Source: Clostridia bacterium
Lineage (GTDB): Bacteria > Bacillota > Clostridia > Christensenellales > Borkfalkiaceae
NCBI GenBank assembly: GCA_017626495.1
Contig: JAGAIP010000003.1
Span: forward strand, 372,001 to 436,000
DNA: 64,000 bases
Direction of reading: 5' to 3'
Shown: positions 50,579-58,423 of the stretch, in pieces
How the letters are laid out: each line of letters begins with the position of its first letter
Position numbering within the stretch: position 1 is the stretch's first letter
Program-made: the position numbers and the translations under genes
The notes under the pieces: model-generated
The model's input: the letters and a program-made list of their open reading frames with translations, nothing else
Databases searched by the model: none
Told to the model about the DNA's origin: nothing

Positions 50579-52474
50579 TTAATCCTTAATAATAGCACCG
50601 AACTTACAGTTCGACATACATACGCCGCAACGGATACACTTGTCGCCGTCGATGACGTGAGGCTGCTTGACCGTACCTTTGATCGCTTTAACGGGACAGT
50701 TACGCGCGCAGAGCGTACAGCCCTTACACTTGTCGGAAACAATGCGATACTTCAAGAGCGCCTTGCACTTTTTGGCGGGGCAAGTCTTGTCGACGATATG
50801 AGCAAGATATTCCTCGCGGAAATATTTGAGAGTGGAAACAACGGGATTGGATGCGGTCTGTCCGAGCGCGCAGAGGCAGGATACCTTCATATGAGAGGAA
50901 AGCTCCTCGATCTTGTCGAGATCCTCCATCGTTCCCTTGCCTGCCGTAATCTTTTCAAGAAGTTGGAGAAGTCTCCTCGTTCCGATACGGCAAGGAGAAC
51001 ACTTACCGCAAGACTCTTCGCAGGTAAATTCGAGGTAGAATTTTGCAATATCGACCATACAGGTGGTTTCGTCCATGATGATGAGACCGCCCGAACCCAT
51101 CATAGAGCCGATTCGGGAAAGGCTCTCGTAGTCGATGGGAGTGTCGATGTGGCAAGCGGGAATACATCCGCCGGAAGGTCCGCCCGTCTGCGCCGCTTTG
51201 AATTTTTTACCGTCGGGAATGCCGCCGCCGATCTCTTCGATGATTTCGCGGAGCGTGGTACCCATGGGAACTTCCACGAGTCCGACGTTGGTGATCTTAC
51301 CGCCGAGCGCGAATACCTTCGTTCCCTTGGATGTCTCGGTGCCGATGGAAGAATACCAATCTGCTCCCTTCAAAATGATTTGCGCCACGTTGGCGTACGT
51401 TTCTACGTTGTTGAGGACGGTCGGTTTTCCGAACAGTCCCTTGACGGCAGGGAACGGAGGCCTGGGACGAGGCTCGCCGCGCTTACCTTCGATGGAGGTC
51501 ATGAGCGCGGTCTCTTCTCCGCATACGAACGCGCCCGCGCCGAGACGGATTTCCAGATTGAAATCGAATCCCGTGCCGAAAATATCCTTGCCGAGAAGTC
51601 CGTATTCGTTTGCCTGCGCGATTGCGATTTTGAGGCGATCGACTGCGATGGGATATTCCGCACGGACGTAAATATAACCTTCGTGCGCTCCGATCGTGTA
51701 CGCCGCAATCGCCATCGCTTCGATGATCGCGTGGGGATCGCCTTCCAGAATGGAACGGTCCATAAACGCGCCGGGGTCGCCCTCGTCTGCGTTGCAGCAA
51801 ACGTACTTAATATCGCCCTTGGAAGCCTTGGCAAACGCCCACTTTTTGCCGGTAGGGAAGCCTGCGCCGCCTCTTCCGCGCAGACCGGAAGCGAGCATCG
51901 TTTCGATGACTTCATCCTGGCTCATGGAAGTGAGTACTTTATGTAACGCCTTGTATCCGTCGAGCGCAATATACTCTTCGATGTTTTCGGGATCGATGAC
52001 GCCGCAGTTTTTGAGCGCGATACGCATCTGTTTTTTATAGAATCTGGTCGCGTTGAGAGGGAGAATTTCTCCGTTCTCGCAAACGGTTTCGGGATAGAGA
52101 AGATCTTTACAGATCTTTCCGCCGATGATGTGCTCGTCGATGATTCTCTTTGCGCCCTCCACCGTGGTCTGCGAATAGAACGCGCCTTCGGGATAGACGA
52201 TTACGACGGGTCCGAGCGCGCAGAGCCCGAAACAACCCGTCTTAACGACGAGAACGTCGGTCAGATTTTTTTCCTTAATCTCCGCTTCCAGCGCGTCGAT
52301 TACCTTTTTGCTTCCCGAAGAGGTGCAACCGGTACCGCCGCAGACGAGGATCTGCTTGCGATATTGACTGTGTTCGAGCATTTCGGAAGCCTGCTCCGCG
52401 ATGAGCTTACGCAGCGCTACGAGCTCTTTGTTTCTTTCCTGGATCTCATTTAATTTTTCAATCGTCATCTGCAT
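50579..52474 (-). CDS. hydB: NADH-binding subunit of the hydrogenase (HydB, NuoF-like)
   Basis: A 631-aa flavoprotein that passes NADH electrons to HydA. Order of domains: N-terminal thioredoxin-like 2Fe-2S (CGGTGCTSSGS...GCFGLCALGP), FMN/NADH site (GLRGRGGAGFPTGKKW; CNADEGDPGAFMDRSILEGDPH), SLBB, a [4Fe-4S] site ESCGKCSPCRIGTRRLLQLL with a later Cys, and two C-terminal ferredoxin clusters (CKGCTLCARNCPVKAIKG, CIRCGVCMSNCKFGA). All cluster ligands are present. It follows hydC by two bases and precedes hydA by 12. Confidence 0.96.
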   Translation of the reverse strand: MQMTIEKLNEIQERNKELVALRKLIAEQASEMLEHSQYRKQILVCGGTGCTSSGSKKVIDALEAEIKEKNLTDVLVVKTGCFGLCALGPVVIVYPEGAFYSQTTVEGAKRIIDEHIIGGKICKDLLYPETVCENGEILPLNATRFYKKQMRIALKNCGVIDPENIEEYIALDGYKALHKVLTSMSQDEVIETMLASGLRGRGGAGFPTGKKWAFAKASKGDIKYVCCNADEGDPGAFMDRSILEGDPHAIIEAMAIAAYTIGAHEGYIYVRAEYPIAVDRLKIAIAQANEYGLLGKDIFGTGFDFNLEIRLGAGAFVCGEETALMTSIEGKRGEPRPRPPFPAVKGLFGKPTVLNNVETYANVAQIILKGADWYSSIGTETSKGTKVFALGGKITNVGLVEVPMGTTLREIIEEIGGGIPDGKKFKAAQTGGPSGGCIPACHIDTPIDYESLSRIGSMMGSGGLIIMDETTCMVDIAKFYLEFTCEESCGKCSPCRIGTRRLLQLLEKITAGKGTMEDLDKIEELSSHMKVSCLCALGQTASNPVVSTLKYFREEYLAHIVDKTCPAKKCKALLKYRIVSDKCKGCTLCARNCPVKAIKGTVKQPHVIDGDKCIRCGVCMSNCKFGAIIKD

Positions 52475-52476
52475 CG

Positions 52477-52980
52477 TTATACCTCTTTGGACAGATAGGA
52501 TTCAATGACTTTGACAGCCGATTCGGGAGTGCATTTGCCGTAAACTTCGCCGTCAACCGTCATAACGGGCGCAAGTCCGCATGCTCCGAGACAGCGACAG
52601 CTCTCGATGGAGAAGAGCCCGTCGGGCGTGCATTCGCCCGTCTTGATTCCGAGCCTTTCTTCGATTGCCGCGAGAATTTTATCCGCTCCCTTTACATAGC
52701 AAGCGGTTCCGAGGCATACGCTGATTCTGTGCTCGCCCTTGGGAGTAAGCGAGAATTGAGAATAGAAAGTGGCAACGCCGTAAACCTCGCTGAGCGGCAC
52801 GCCGAGTCCCTCCGCAATCATCTTCTGTACTTCATAGGGCAGATAGCCGTAAATCCCCTGCGCTTCCTGCAAAGTGGGCATAAGTCCCCCGGGTTGGTTT
52901 TTGTGTTTTTCGATTACCTTTTTGAGTTCGCGCTCCTGCTTGGGCGTTCCTCTGAATACGGGTCTGTTCTCGTTATCCAT
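52477..52980 (-). CDS. hydC: 2Fe-2S subunit of the hydrogenase (HydC, NuoE-like)
   Basis: A 167-aa NuoE-like protein: helical N-terminus (LMPTLQEAQGIYGYLPYEVQKMIAEGLGVPLSEVYGVATFYSQF) and a thioredoxin-like 2Fe-2S domain with the ligand pattern CLGTACYVKG...ESCRCLGACGLAPV. First gene of the hyd operon, with a SigA promoter and an AAAGGAG site. Confidence 0.95.
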   Translation of the reverse strand: MDNENRPVFRGTPKQERELKKVIEKHKNQPGGLMPTLQEAQGIYGYLPYEVQKMIAEGLGVPLSEVYGVATFYSQFSLTPKGEHRISVCLGTACYVKGADKILAAIEERLGIKTGECTPDGLFSIESCRCLGACGLAPVMTVDGEVYGKCTPESAVKVIESYLSKEV

Positions 52981-53013
52981 AGTATCTCCTTTGGGTTAAC
53001 ATTCACTATTTGT

Positions 53014-53042
53014 ATTATATCATAATAGATAAAAAATAGCAA
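53014..53042 (-). promoter_or_regulatory. Promoter of the hydCBA operon
   Basis: Minus strand TTGCTA, 17 bases, TATAAT; divergent from the TetR gene. The TetR-side inverted repeat at 53054-53076 lies just upstream of this -35 and could serve both. Confidence 0.7.
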
Positions 53043-53053
53043 TTCAATTTAAG

Positions 53054-53111
53054 TTGACATTTCCACGATATGTCAATAAACCTTGTCTTTTCGACAAAAA
53101 GATGATATAAT
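53054..53111 (+). promoter_or_regulatory. Promoter/operator of the TetR gene, predicted leaderless
   Basis: TTGTCT, 17 bases, TATAAT, AAAGAT, then the ATG. Two inverted repeats overlap it: TTGACAT-9-ATGTCAA (53054-53076) upstream, and TTGTC-5-GACAA (53083-53097) across the -35. The second also contains TTCGACA, the reverse of a Spo0A-type TGTCGAA box. Confidence 0.65.
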
Positions 53112-53117
53112 AAAGAT

Positions 53118-53735
53118 ATGAAAGGAAATACGCAAAACAAAGCCGTCTATCTGAGGTGCAAACAAGCCCTGCTTTCTCTTGTAAAGAAAATGCCCTTCGA
53201 TTCCGTGGGAATCAAGGACGTTGTGAGCGAGTGCGGATTTTCAAGGCAATATTTCTACCGTTTTTATGCGAGTAAGTTCGATCTCGTCTATGATATTTTC
53301 GAGGAAGGATTCCTTGCGGCGGTCAACATCTTTACGTTCAATCGTTCGATTCCGCAGCTCCTCAGAGAGATCGAAAAGAATGCGTTTCTTTACCGAAAAA
53401 TCATGGAATCGAGCTACGCGTTCGATTTGTATCGCCTGTTTTTAACGGCAGGAAAGGCGTCCGCAATCGTCCTTGCAGAAGCGGCGTTCATACGAAAATT
53501 TACTTCCGAGCAAGAAGCGACGATTGATTTTCTGTTCCACGGAATGGCTTCCGTGCTGTTTGAACGGCTCATGACGGGAAAACCTTTGGAAAAGGCGAAT
53601 CTGACGTTAAATATCGCGGAAGGTCTTTCAAGAGATATTGATTTTCTTTTCAAGGAAGAGGCGACGGCGGAACAGATCGTCTATAAGCTCCGAAGACTGT
53701 ACTTTGAAAAAAGACGCGTTATCGACGCAAACTAG
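53118..53735 (+). CDS. TetR/AcrR-family transcriptional regulator
   Basis: A 205-aa protein with a TetR-type N-terminal HTH (AVYLRCKQALLSLVKKMPFDSVGIKDVVSECGFSRQYFYRFYASKFDLVYDIF) and an all-helical ligand domain with a DUF/TetR_C-like end. It is transcribed away from hydCBA and may autoregulate through the inverted repeats in its promoter; control of the hydrogenase operon is possible. The start codon is six bases below the -10 box, without a Shine-Dalgarno site. Confidence 0.85.
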   Translation: MKGNTQNKAVYLRCKQALLSLVKKMPFDSVGIKDVVSECGFSRQYFYRFYASKFDLVYDIFEEGFLAAVNIFTFNRSIPQLLREIEKNAFLYRKIMESSYAFDLYRLFLTAGKASAIVLAEAAFIRKFTSEQEATIDFLFHGMASVLFERLMTGKPLEKANLTLNIAEGLSRDIDFLFKEEATAEQIVYKLRRLYFEKRRVIDAN

Positions 53736-53770
53736 ACGTAAAACCGTGCCTTTTGAAAGGCACGGTTTTA

Positions 53771-54208
53771 TCAATCGTGAGAATTCAGATATGCTTCCCG
53801 AATCTCGCTCGGCATATCCGATACGGACAATGAAGACAGCTTATCCTCATTGCCGTTTTTCATAGCCTCGCCGTAATACCAACATTTGAATTTCAGCATA
53901 TCGAGGACCTTATTCATCCTCTCGATTTCTGCTTCGACTTGCTTTTTCTGCGTTTCAAACAATTCCTTGCGCTTAGGATAGGTTGAACTCCCCTCGACGC
54001 ACCATTGCATAAATTGTTTGATCTGTTTGATTTCGAGCCCCGATTTTTTCAGACATTCGATGACCCGAAGCGTCTCTATCTCTTTTTCTCCGAACTTGCG
54101 AATACCCGATACGCGTTCTATATTCGGAAACAGTCCCTCTTTATCGTAATAACGCAGCGTGGAAATCGGTAAACGGAACAGTTCGGAAACTTGACCTATC
54201 GTATACAT
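53771..54208 (-). CDS. MerR-family transcriptional regulator
   Basis: A 145-aa regulator: winged HTH YTIGQVSELFRLPISTLRYYDKEGLFPNIERVSGIRKFGEKEIETLRVIECLKKSGLEIKQIKQF, then a coiled-coil dimerisation helix (RKELFETQKKQVEAEIERMNKVLDMLKFKCWYY). No metal-binding Cys cluster at the end, so it more likely senses an organic or redox signal, like the AdhR/BltR types. Divergent from the flavin reductase/alcohol dehydrogenase genes, whose promoter has the 19-base spacer expected for MerR activation. AAGGAG before the ATG. Confidence 0.9.
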   Translation of the reverse strand: MYTIGQVSELFRLPISTLRYYDKEGLFPNIERVSGIRKFGEKEIETLRVIECLKKSGLEIKQIKQFMQWCVEGSSTYPKRKELFETQKKQVEAEIERMNKVLDMLKFKCWYYGEAMKNGNEDKLSSLSVSDMPSEIREAYLNSHD

Positions 54209-54250
54209 AAAAATTCTCCTTTTCTTGAAAAATTCAGAAAAAACTCTTGA

Positions 54251-54287
54251 CATAAAGTTAGGTTTAGGATTTATAATGATGATAGCA
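54251..54287 (+). promoter_or_regulatory. MerR-type promoter with 19-base spacer
   Basis: TTGACA (54251-54256) and TATAAT are separated by 19 bases instead of 17, the arrangement MerR-family activators correct by DNA twisting. ATAAA and TTTAT arms lie symmetrically in and around the spacer. It drives the flavin reductase-like gene and probably the alcohol dehydrogenase. Confidence 0.75.
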
Positions 54288-54320
54288 AAATAAACAAACA
54301 ATGTCAAGGAGAAAAACAGA

Positions 54321-54861
54321 ATGTCTAAAAAAGTATTGATCATCGGCACGAGTTTGAGAAAAAACAGCAATTCCGACGCGCTTGCGAACGCATTTTTGCA
54401 GGGCGCGGAAGACGGCGGAAATATCGTGGAGATGATTCGCCTTGCCGATAAAACGATCGGCTTTTGCAAAGGGTGTCTCGCCTGTCAAAAAACGCAAAAA
54501 TGTGTGATCGGTGATGACGCAAACGCCATTGCGGAAAAAAATGCGCACAGCGGACGCGATCGTTTTTGCAACGCCGATTTATTACTATGAAATGTCGGGA
54601 CAAATGAAAACCTTGCTCGATCGGGCAAATCCGCTGTACGCCTCCGACTATGCGTTCCGCGATATTTATCTTTTGACGACGGCGGCGGATACGGAGGAAG
54701 GCACGGACGCGAGAGCAATCGGCGGACTGGAAGGTTGGATCGAGTGTTTCCCGAAAGCAAAGCTTGCAGGCACGGTATTCGCAGGAGGAGTCAACGGCGT
54801 CGGTGAAATCAAAGGACACGACGCGTTGAAGAGAGCGTATGAAATGGGAAAGACTGTATAA
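54321..54861 (+). pseudogene. Frameshifted NADPH-dependent FMN reductase-like flavoprotein
   Basis: A flavodoxin-fold FMN reductase split by one frameshift. The first frame reads KKVLIIGTSLRKNSNSDALANAFLQGAEDGG and a Cys cluster FCKGCLACQKTQKCVI typical of iron-sulfur-flavoprotein relatives; the second continues with ADAIVFATPIYYYEMSGQMKTLLDR and the C-terminal half. The frames join at a run of seven A (54535-54541) where six would restore the protein (~180 aa). It may be a recent mutation, a homopolymer sequencing error, or slippage. AAGGAG precedes the ATG. Confidence 0.85.
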
Positions 54862-54931
54862 AGCTTTTCATTCATTAAGAAAGACGCCGACAACGATGAC
54901 CTTTCAAATCAAATAACGGGAGAATAAAACT

Positions 54932-56098
54932 ATGCTGGGAAATTTTACTTACTCTAACCCGACCAAATTATATTTCGGGAAAAACGCACTCGATTTCTTA
55001 CCCGAAGAACTGAAAAAATACGGTAAAAACGTGATGCTGTGCTATGGCGGCGGTTCGATCAAGAAAAACGGGATTTACGATCAGGTGATTTCGCTGTTAC
55101 AAGCAGGCGGAAAGACGGTATTCGAGGACGGCGGCGTCATGCCGAATCCCACGATTGAAAAGCTTTACGAAGGCTGTAACATCGCAAGGGAAAACAAAGT
55201 CGATTTCATTCTTGCCGTAGGCGGCGGAAGCGTCTGCGATTATGCAAAAGCGGTTTCGGTTTCCGCTTACTGTTCGGACGACCCGTGGGGAAAATATTAT
55301 CTTCGCATGGAAGACGTCGAGAACGAAATCATACCCGTCGGCTGCGTTCTGACCATGGTCGGCACGGGTTCTGAGATGAACAGCGGCGCGGTGATCACAA
55401 ACCATGCGCAAAAGCTGAAAATCGGTCACGTATTCGGAGAAAACGTATTTCCGAAATTTGCCGTTTTGAATCCCGTTTTCACTTATACCTTGCCGCGCGA
55501 TCAGATGGTTGCAGGCATCTACGACATTTTTAATCATATCTGCGAGCAATATTTTTCGGGCGAAGACGACAATACCTCGGATTATATCGCCGAAGGACTG
55601 ATGAAATCTCTCGTTCATTCAAGTCGGATCGCCCTTCGGAATCCAACCGATTACGAGGCGAGAAGCAATATTATGTGGACGGCAACATGGGCGCTGAATA
55701 CCTTGATCGCGAAAGGAAAATCGACCGATTGGATGGTGCATATGATCGGACAGTCGGTGGGTGCGTACACGAACGCCACGCACGGAATGACGCTGTCTGC
55801 CGTATCTATGGCTTACTACCGACATATTTGCCCCTACGGACTTTCTAAGTTCGTTCGCTTTGCAACGCACGTTTGGAACGTAGAAACGGCGAATAAAACG
55901 GACGAGCAGATTGCAACAGACGGACTTTCCGCAATGGAGCGTTGGATGCGTGAACTCGGGCTCGTCATGAATCTGAGCGCGCTCGGCGTTCATGAGGATA
56001 TGCTCAACGGAATCGCGAGCGGAACGCTCATGATGAACGGCGGATATAAGACGTTGACGAAACGTGAAATACTCGATATTTTAAGAGAAAGTTTATAA
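54932..56098 (+). CDS. Iron-containing alcohol dehydrogenase (butanol-dehydrogenase type)
   Basis: A 388-aa group III alcohol dehydrogenase of the YqhD/BdhA type: FTYSNPTKLYFGKNALD start, NAD(P) site AVGGGSVCDYAKAVSVSAYC, MVGTGSEMNSGAVI, the metal ligands D and H region (AGIYDIFNHICEQYF) and a C-terminal THGMTLSAVSMAYYRH. Reduces aldehydes to alcohols with NAD(P)H. It follows the flavin reductase by 70 bases and is probably under the same MerR promoter, suggesting an aldehyde/electrophile response. Confidence 0.93.
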   Translation: MLGNFTYSNPTKLYFGKNALDFLPEELKKYGKNVMLCYGGGSIKKNGIYDQVISLLQAGGKTVFEDGGVMPNPTIEKLYEGCNIARENKVDFILAVGGGSVCDYAKAVSVSAYCSDDPWGKYYLRMEDVENEIIPVGCVLTMVGTGSEMNSGAVITNHAQKLKIGHVFGENVFPKFAVLNPVFTYTLPRDQMVAGIYDIFNHICEQYFSGEDDNTSDYIAEGLMKSLVHSSRIALRNPTDYEARSNIMWTATWALNTLIAKGKSTDWMVHMIGQSVGAYTNATHGMTLSAVSMAYYRHICPYGLSKFVRFATHVWNVETANKTDEQIATDGLSAMERWMRELGLVMNLSALGVHEDMLNGIASGTLMMNGGYKTLTKREILDILRESL

Positions 56099-56122
56099 AC
56101 GATAGGACTTCTCATAAATACG

Positions 56123-56150
56123 AAAAAACCCGAGAAAATCTCGGGTTTTT
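56123..56150. terminator. Bidirectional terminator of adh and of the tRNA operon
   Basis: Perfect 12-bp stem AAAAACCCGAGA/TCTCGGGTTTTT, loop AAA. It serves the alcohol dehydrogenase (plus) and the tRNA-Val-Gly-Cys transcript (minus). Confidence 0.92.
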
Positions 56151-56179
56151 CGACCGGCATCTTTTAAGACCGGAACACT

Positions 56180-56254
56180 TGGAGGCGCCACCCGGATTTG
56201 AACCGGGGGATGAAGGTTTTGCAGACCTTGGCCTTACCTCTTGGCTATAGCGCC
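56180..56254 (-). tRNA. tRNA-Cys (GCA)
   Basis: Cloverleaf on the minus strand with anticodon loop CTGCAAA (GCA), T-arm CCCGGTTCAAATCCGGG, acceptor GGCGC/GCGCC and encoded CCA. Confidence 0.96.
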
Positions 56255-56279
56255 ATAAAAAAAACAGTGAGGATTTGTT

Positions 56280-56354
56280 TGGAGCGGGAAACGAGATTCG
56301 AACCCGCGACATTCACCTTGGCAAGGTGACGCTCTACCACTGAGCCATTCCCGC
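56280..56354 (-). tRNA. tRNA-Gly (GCC)
   Basis: Acceptor GCGGGAA/TTCCCGC, anticodon loop TTGCCAA (GCC), T-arm GCGGGTTCGAATCTCGT, encoded CCA. Confidence 0.96.
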
Positions 56355-56377
56355 AAATTTATCCGCACTGTTTTTGT

Positions 56378-56453
56378 TGGTGGAAGTTATAGGGTTCGAA
56401 CCTATGACCCTCTGCTTGTAGGGCAGATGCTCTCCCAGCTGAGCTAAACTTCC
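56378..56453 (-). tRNA. tRNA-Val (UAC)
   Basis: Acceptor GGAAGTT/AACTTCC, anticodon loop CCTACAA (TAC), T-arm ATAGGTTCGAACCCTAT, encoded CCA. First gene of the three-tRNA operon. Confidence 0.96.
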
Positions 56454-56474
56454 TCGCTCGCTTAACGCTCATAT

Positions 56475-56503
56475 ACTATACCAAATCCTTTCAAAAAAAG
56501 CAA
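56475..56503 (-). promoter_or_regulatory. Promoter of the tRNA-Val-Gly-Cys operon
   Basis: Minus strand TTGCTT, 17 bases, TATAGT, about 20 bases before tRNA-Val. Confidence 0.7.
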
Positions 56504-56579
56504 GCGTTTTTTTAAACTTTTTTTATTTTTTTTGAAATTTTTTTTGAAAGAATTTTTTGCTTTTTTTCGGAAAAATACT

Positions 56580-56626
56580 TGACATTTTATACTATGCAAT
56601 ATATAGTATTATGCAATAAATAGTAT
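56580..56626 (+). promoter_or_regulatory. Promoter and tandem operator of the PadR operon
   Basis: TTGACA, 17 bases, TATAGT. A perfect inverted repeat ATACTAT-7-ATAGTAT (56589-56609) covers spacer and -10, and a 17-bp unit TATGCAATATATAGTAT is directly repeated (56593-56609 and 56610-56626, one mismatch). This is a likely PadR binding site for autorepression. Confidence 0.75.
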
Positions 56627-56637
56627 GGACGGTATTT

Positions 56638-56946
56638 ATGGACGCACAACTCAAAAAAGGACTTCTCGACGTTTGTGTGTTGAAGGTACTCGAACAGGGA
56701 GAGAGCTACGGATATAAAATCATCTCCGATCTCGAACAAGTGATTCCCGTTTCGGAATCCACGCTGTATCCCATTCTGAAACGGCTCGAAACGTCCGGGT
56801 ACGTCGTTACGACGCCGAAAGAACACAACGGGAGACTGAGGAAATACTTCACGATTACACAGGCAGGCCGCAGGAAAATCAAAACTTTTCTGGAAGACTC
56901 GGAAGAATTTACGCGCATCATGCGATTTTTAACGGAGGAACTATGA
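56638..56946 (+). CDS. PadR-family transcriptional regulator
   Basis: A 102-aa minimal PadR: GLLDVCVLKVLEQGESYGYKIISDLEQVIPVSESTLYPILKRLETSGYVVTTPKEHNGRLRKYFTITQAGRRKI, the winged-HTH of the short PadR-s2 type, with a brief C-terminal dimerisation helix. Heads an operon with DUF1700 and DUF4097 genes, a very common trio in bacillota thought to respond to envelope or antimicrobial stress. Tandem operator in its promoter. Start of the next gene overlaps its stop. Confidence 0.93.
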   Translation: MDAQLKKGLLDVCVLKVLEQGESYGYKIISDLEQVIPVSESTLYPILKRLETSGYVVTTPKEHNGRLRKYFTITQAGRRKIKTFLEDSEEFTRIMRFLTEEL

Positions 56947-57554
56947 CAAAACAAACTTGGTTTATGGAACTGAGACGCATTCTTTCCATTCTCCCCTACG
57001 CAGAGAGCAAGAAAGCAGAAGAGTATTACAAGGAATTATACGAGGACAAAAAGGACGCAGGTCTTTCGGACAGCGAGATCCTGGAATCCTTCGGCACGCC
57101 CTATCAGGCGGCAAGCACGGTCATCGAAGAATACACGAGGGAAAACCCCTCTTTCGTTCCCCCTTCCTATAATCCGAATACGGGCTATGCGGAAAACAAA
57201 GTCGCTCCGACCAAAGGACAGAGCGATAACAAGGAGAACAACGATCTGCTTTGGATCGTGCTATGCGTCGTTTTCTTCTTCCCCGTGATGGGACTGTATA
57301 TCGCTATGATTGCCGTTGCGTTCGGCTTATATGCGCTCATCGTGGCTCTCTTCGCCTGCGCGATCGGACTTCCCGTCGCCTTCATCGGCGCAATGCCCAC
57401 GCCTGCGCACATATGCGCATGGATCGGCGTGGCGCTCATGTTGATCGGAATCGCCATTCCCCTTACCGTCGGCGTGAACTTCGTCGTCAAGTGGATGTTC
57501 AAGGGAACGGGAATGCTCATCAAAACGATCAAAAGGACTGTCACGGAGGGTTGA
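56943..57554 (+). CDS. DUF1700 (HAAS) membrane protein
   Basis: A 203-aa protein: N-terminal helical HAAS domain (ELRRILSILPYAESKKAEEYYKELYEDKKDAGLSDSEILESFGTPYQAASTVIEEY), a polar linker, then three to four membrane helices between residues ~100 and 190. HAAS domains are thought to pair with PadR-type regulators, tethering or sensing at the membrane. Overlaps padR by four bases and is followed by the DUF4097 gene after one base. Confidence 0.88.
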   Translation: MTKQTWFMELRRILSILPYAESKKAEEYYKELYEDKKDAGLSDSEILESFGTPYQAASTVIEEYTRENPSFVPPSYNPNTGYAENKVAPTKGQSDNKENNDLLWIVLCVVFFFPVMGLYIAMIAVAFGLYALIVALFACAIGLPVAFIGAMPTPAHICAWIGVALMLIGIAIPLTVGVNFVVKWMFKGTGMLIKTIKRTVTEG

Positions 57555-57555
57555 C

Positions 57556-58377
57556 ATGAAAAAATTCGGAAAATTGTTCATCGCGTCCGCCATTCTCTTC
57601 GGAATCGGCGTCGTGCTCACCGTCTTCGGTGCCGTCTTGGGCGCATTCAAACAGCATGAAACCATCTCGCAGGATTATCTTGTAGAAACTCCCTACGACG
57701 CAATCGAAATCGAAACGACGGCGTGCGAAGTCGTCATCGTTCAGGAACGGAGGGACACGACGCTCGTTTCCTACACAATTCCTTCGTCCGCGCAGGTATC
57801 CGTCTATACGAAAGACAATATTCTGCATATCGAACAGAACGAGCGTTTCTTCCCCTTTTATCAGACGAGACTCATTACCCTGACTATGCCCGAACGGGAA
57901 ATTCCCGTCTCCGTCGAATCGGACGCGGCGGCAATTAAAATCAGAGACGGCGCACTGAGCGACTGCACGTTGGACACGAACGCAGGCGCAATTCATATCG
58001 AGAATTGCTCTTTCCGCTCTCTCAGCGTGGATACGGACGCGGGCGCAACCAACATTCAATCCGCGAACATTGAAAATCGGCTTCATATCGAATCGAACGC
58101 CGGAGCCGTCAAACTGAAAAACGTAACGGCAAACGCGATCGAGATAAGCACGAACGCAGGCGCGATCGAGGGGAAACAGATTGCGGCGGATACCGTAATC
58201 GCGAGCACAGACCTCGGCGCTATCGAACTGAATATCCTCGGCGTCAAAGCGGACTACACCATTCGCGCGGACGTCGGATTGGGAAGTCAGAACGTTTCCG
58301 ATCAGACGGGAAGGACGGATAAGCTCCTCGAACTCAAAGCGGATCTAGGTTCCGTGAAGGTAACTTTCTCCGATTGA
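57556..58377 (+). CDS. DUF4097 beta-helix membrane-anchored protein
   Basis: A 273-aa protein with one N-terminal membrane helix (residues ~7-29) and an extracytoplasmic right-handed beta-helix with repeats such as DTNAGAIHIENCSF, DTDAGATNIQSANI, ESNAGAVKLKNVTA and STNAGAIEGKQIAA at ~20-residue spacing. DUF4097 proteins are often called putative adhesins, but their place beside PadR/DUF1700 suggests a signalling role. Last gene of the operon. Confidence 0.88.
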   Translation: MKKFGKLFIASAILFGIGVVLTVFGAVLGAFKQHETISQDYLVETPYDAIEIETTACEVVIVQERRDTTLVSYTIPSSAQVSVYTKDNILHIEQNERFFPFYQTRLITLTMPEREIPVSVESDAAAIKIRDGALSDCTLDTNAGAIHIENCSFRSLSVDTDAGATNIQSANIENRLHIESNAGAVKLKNVTANAIEISTNAGAIEGKQIAADTVIASTDLGAIELNILGVKADYTIRADVGLGSQNVSDQTGRTDKLLELKADLGSVKVTFSD

Positions 58378-58387
58378 GGAAAAATCA

Positions 58388-58423
58388 TTGCAAAAAACGT
58401 ACCCCTATGTTATAATAGGGGTA
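58388..58423 (+). promoter_or_regulatory. Leaderless promoter with an inverted repeat across the -10 box
   Basis: TTGCAA, 17 bases, TATAAT, AGGGGT, then the ATG at 58423. The -10 lies in the middle of TACCCCTA-8-TAGGGGTA (58400-58423), an 8-bp-arm palindrome. AGGGG is only one base from the ATG, too close to act as a Shine-Dalgarno site. Confidence 0.75.

Noticed and set aside
48851..51946. Very long open frame (1031 codons) on the plus strand antisense to hydA/hydB
   Set aside because: It mirrors the codon structure of highly expressed genes on the other strand and shows no recognisable domain; the antisense genes have all catalytic motifs.
56500..56580. T-rich tract between the tRNA operon and padR as a special element
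   Set aside because: Irregular T runs without repeat period or dyad; probably an UP-type AT-rich promoter flank.
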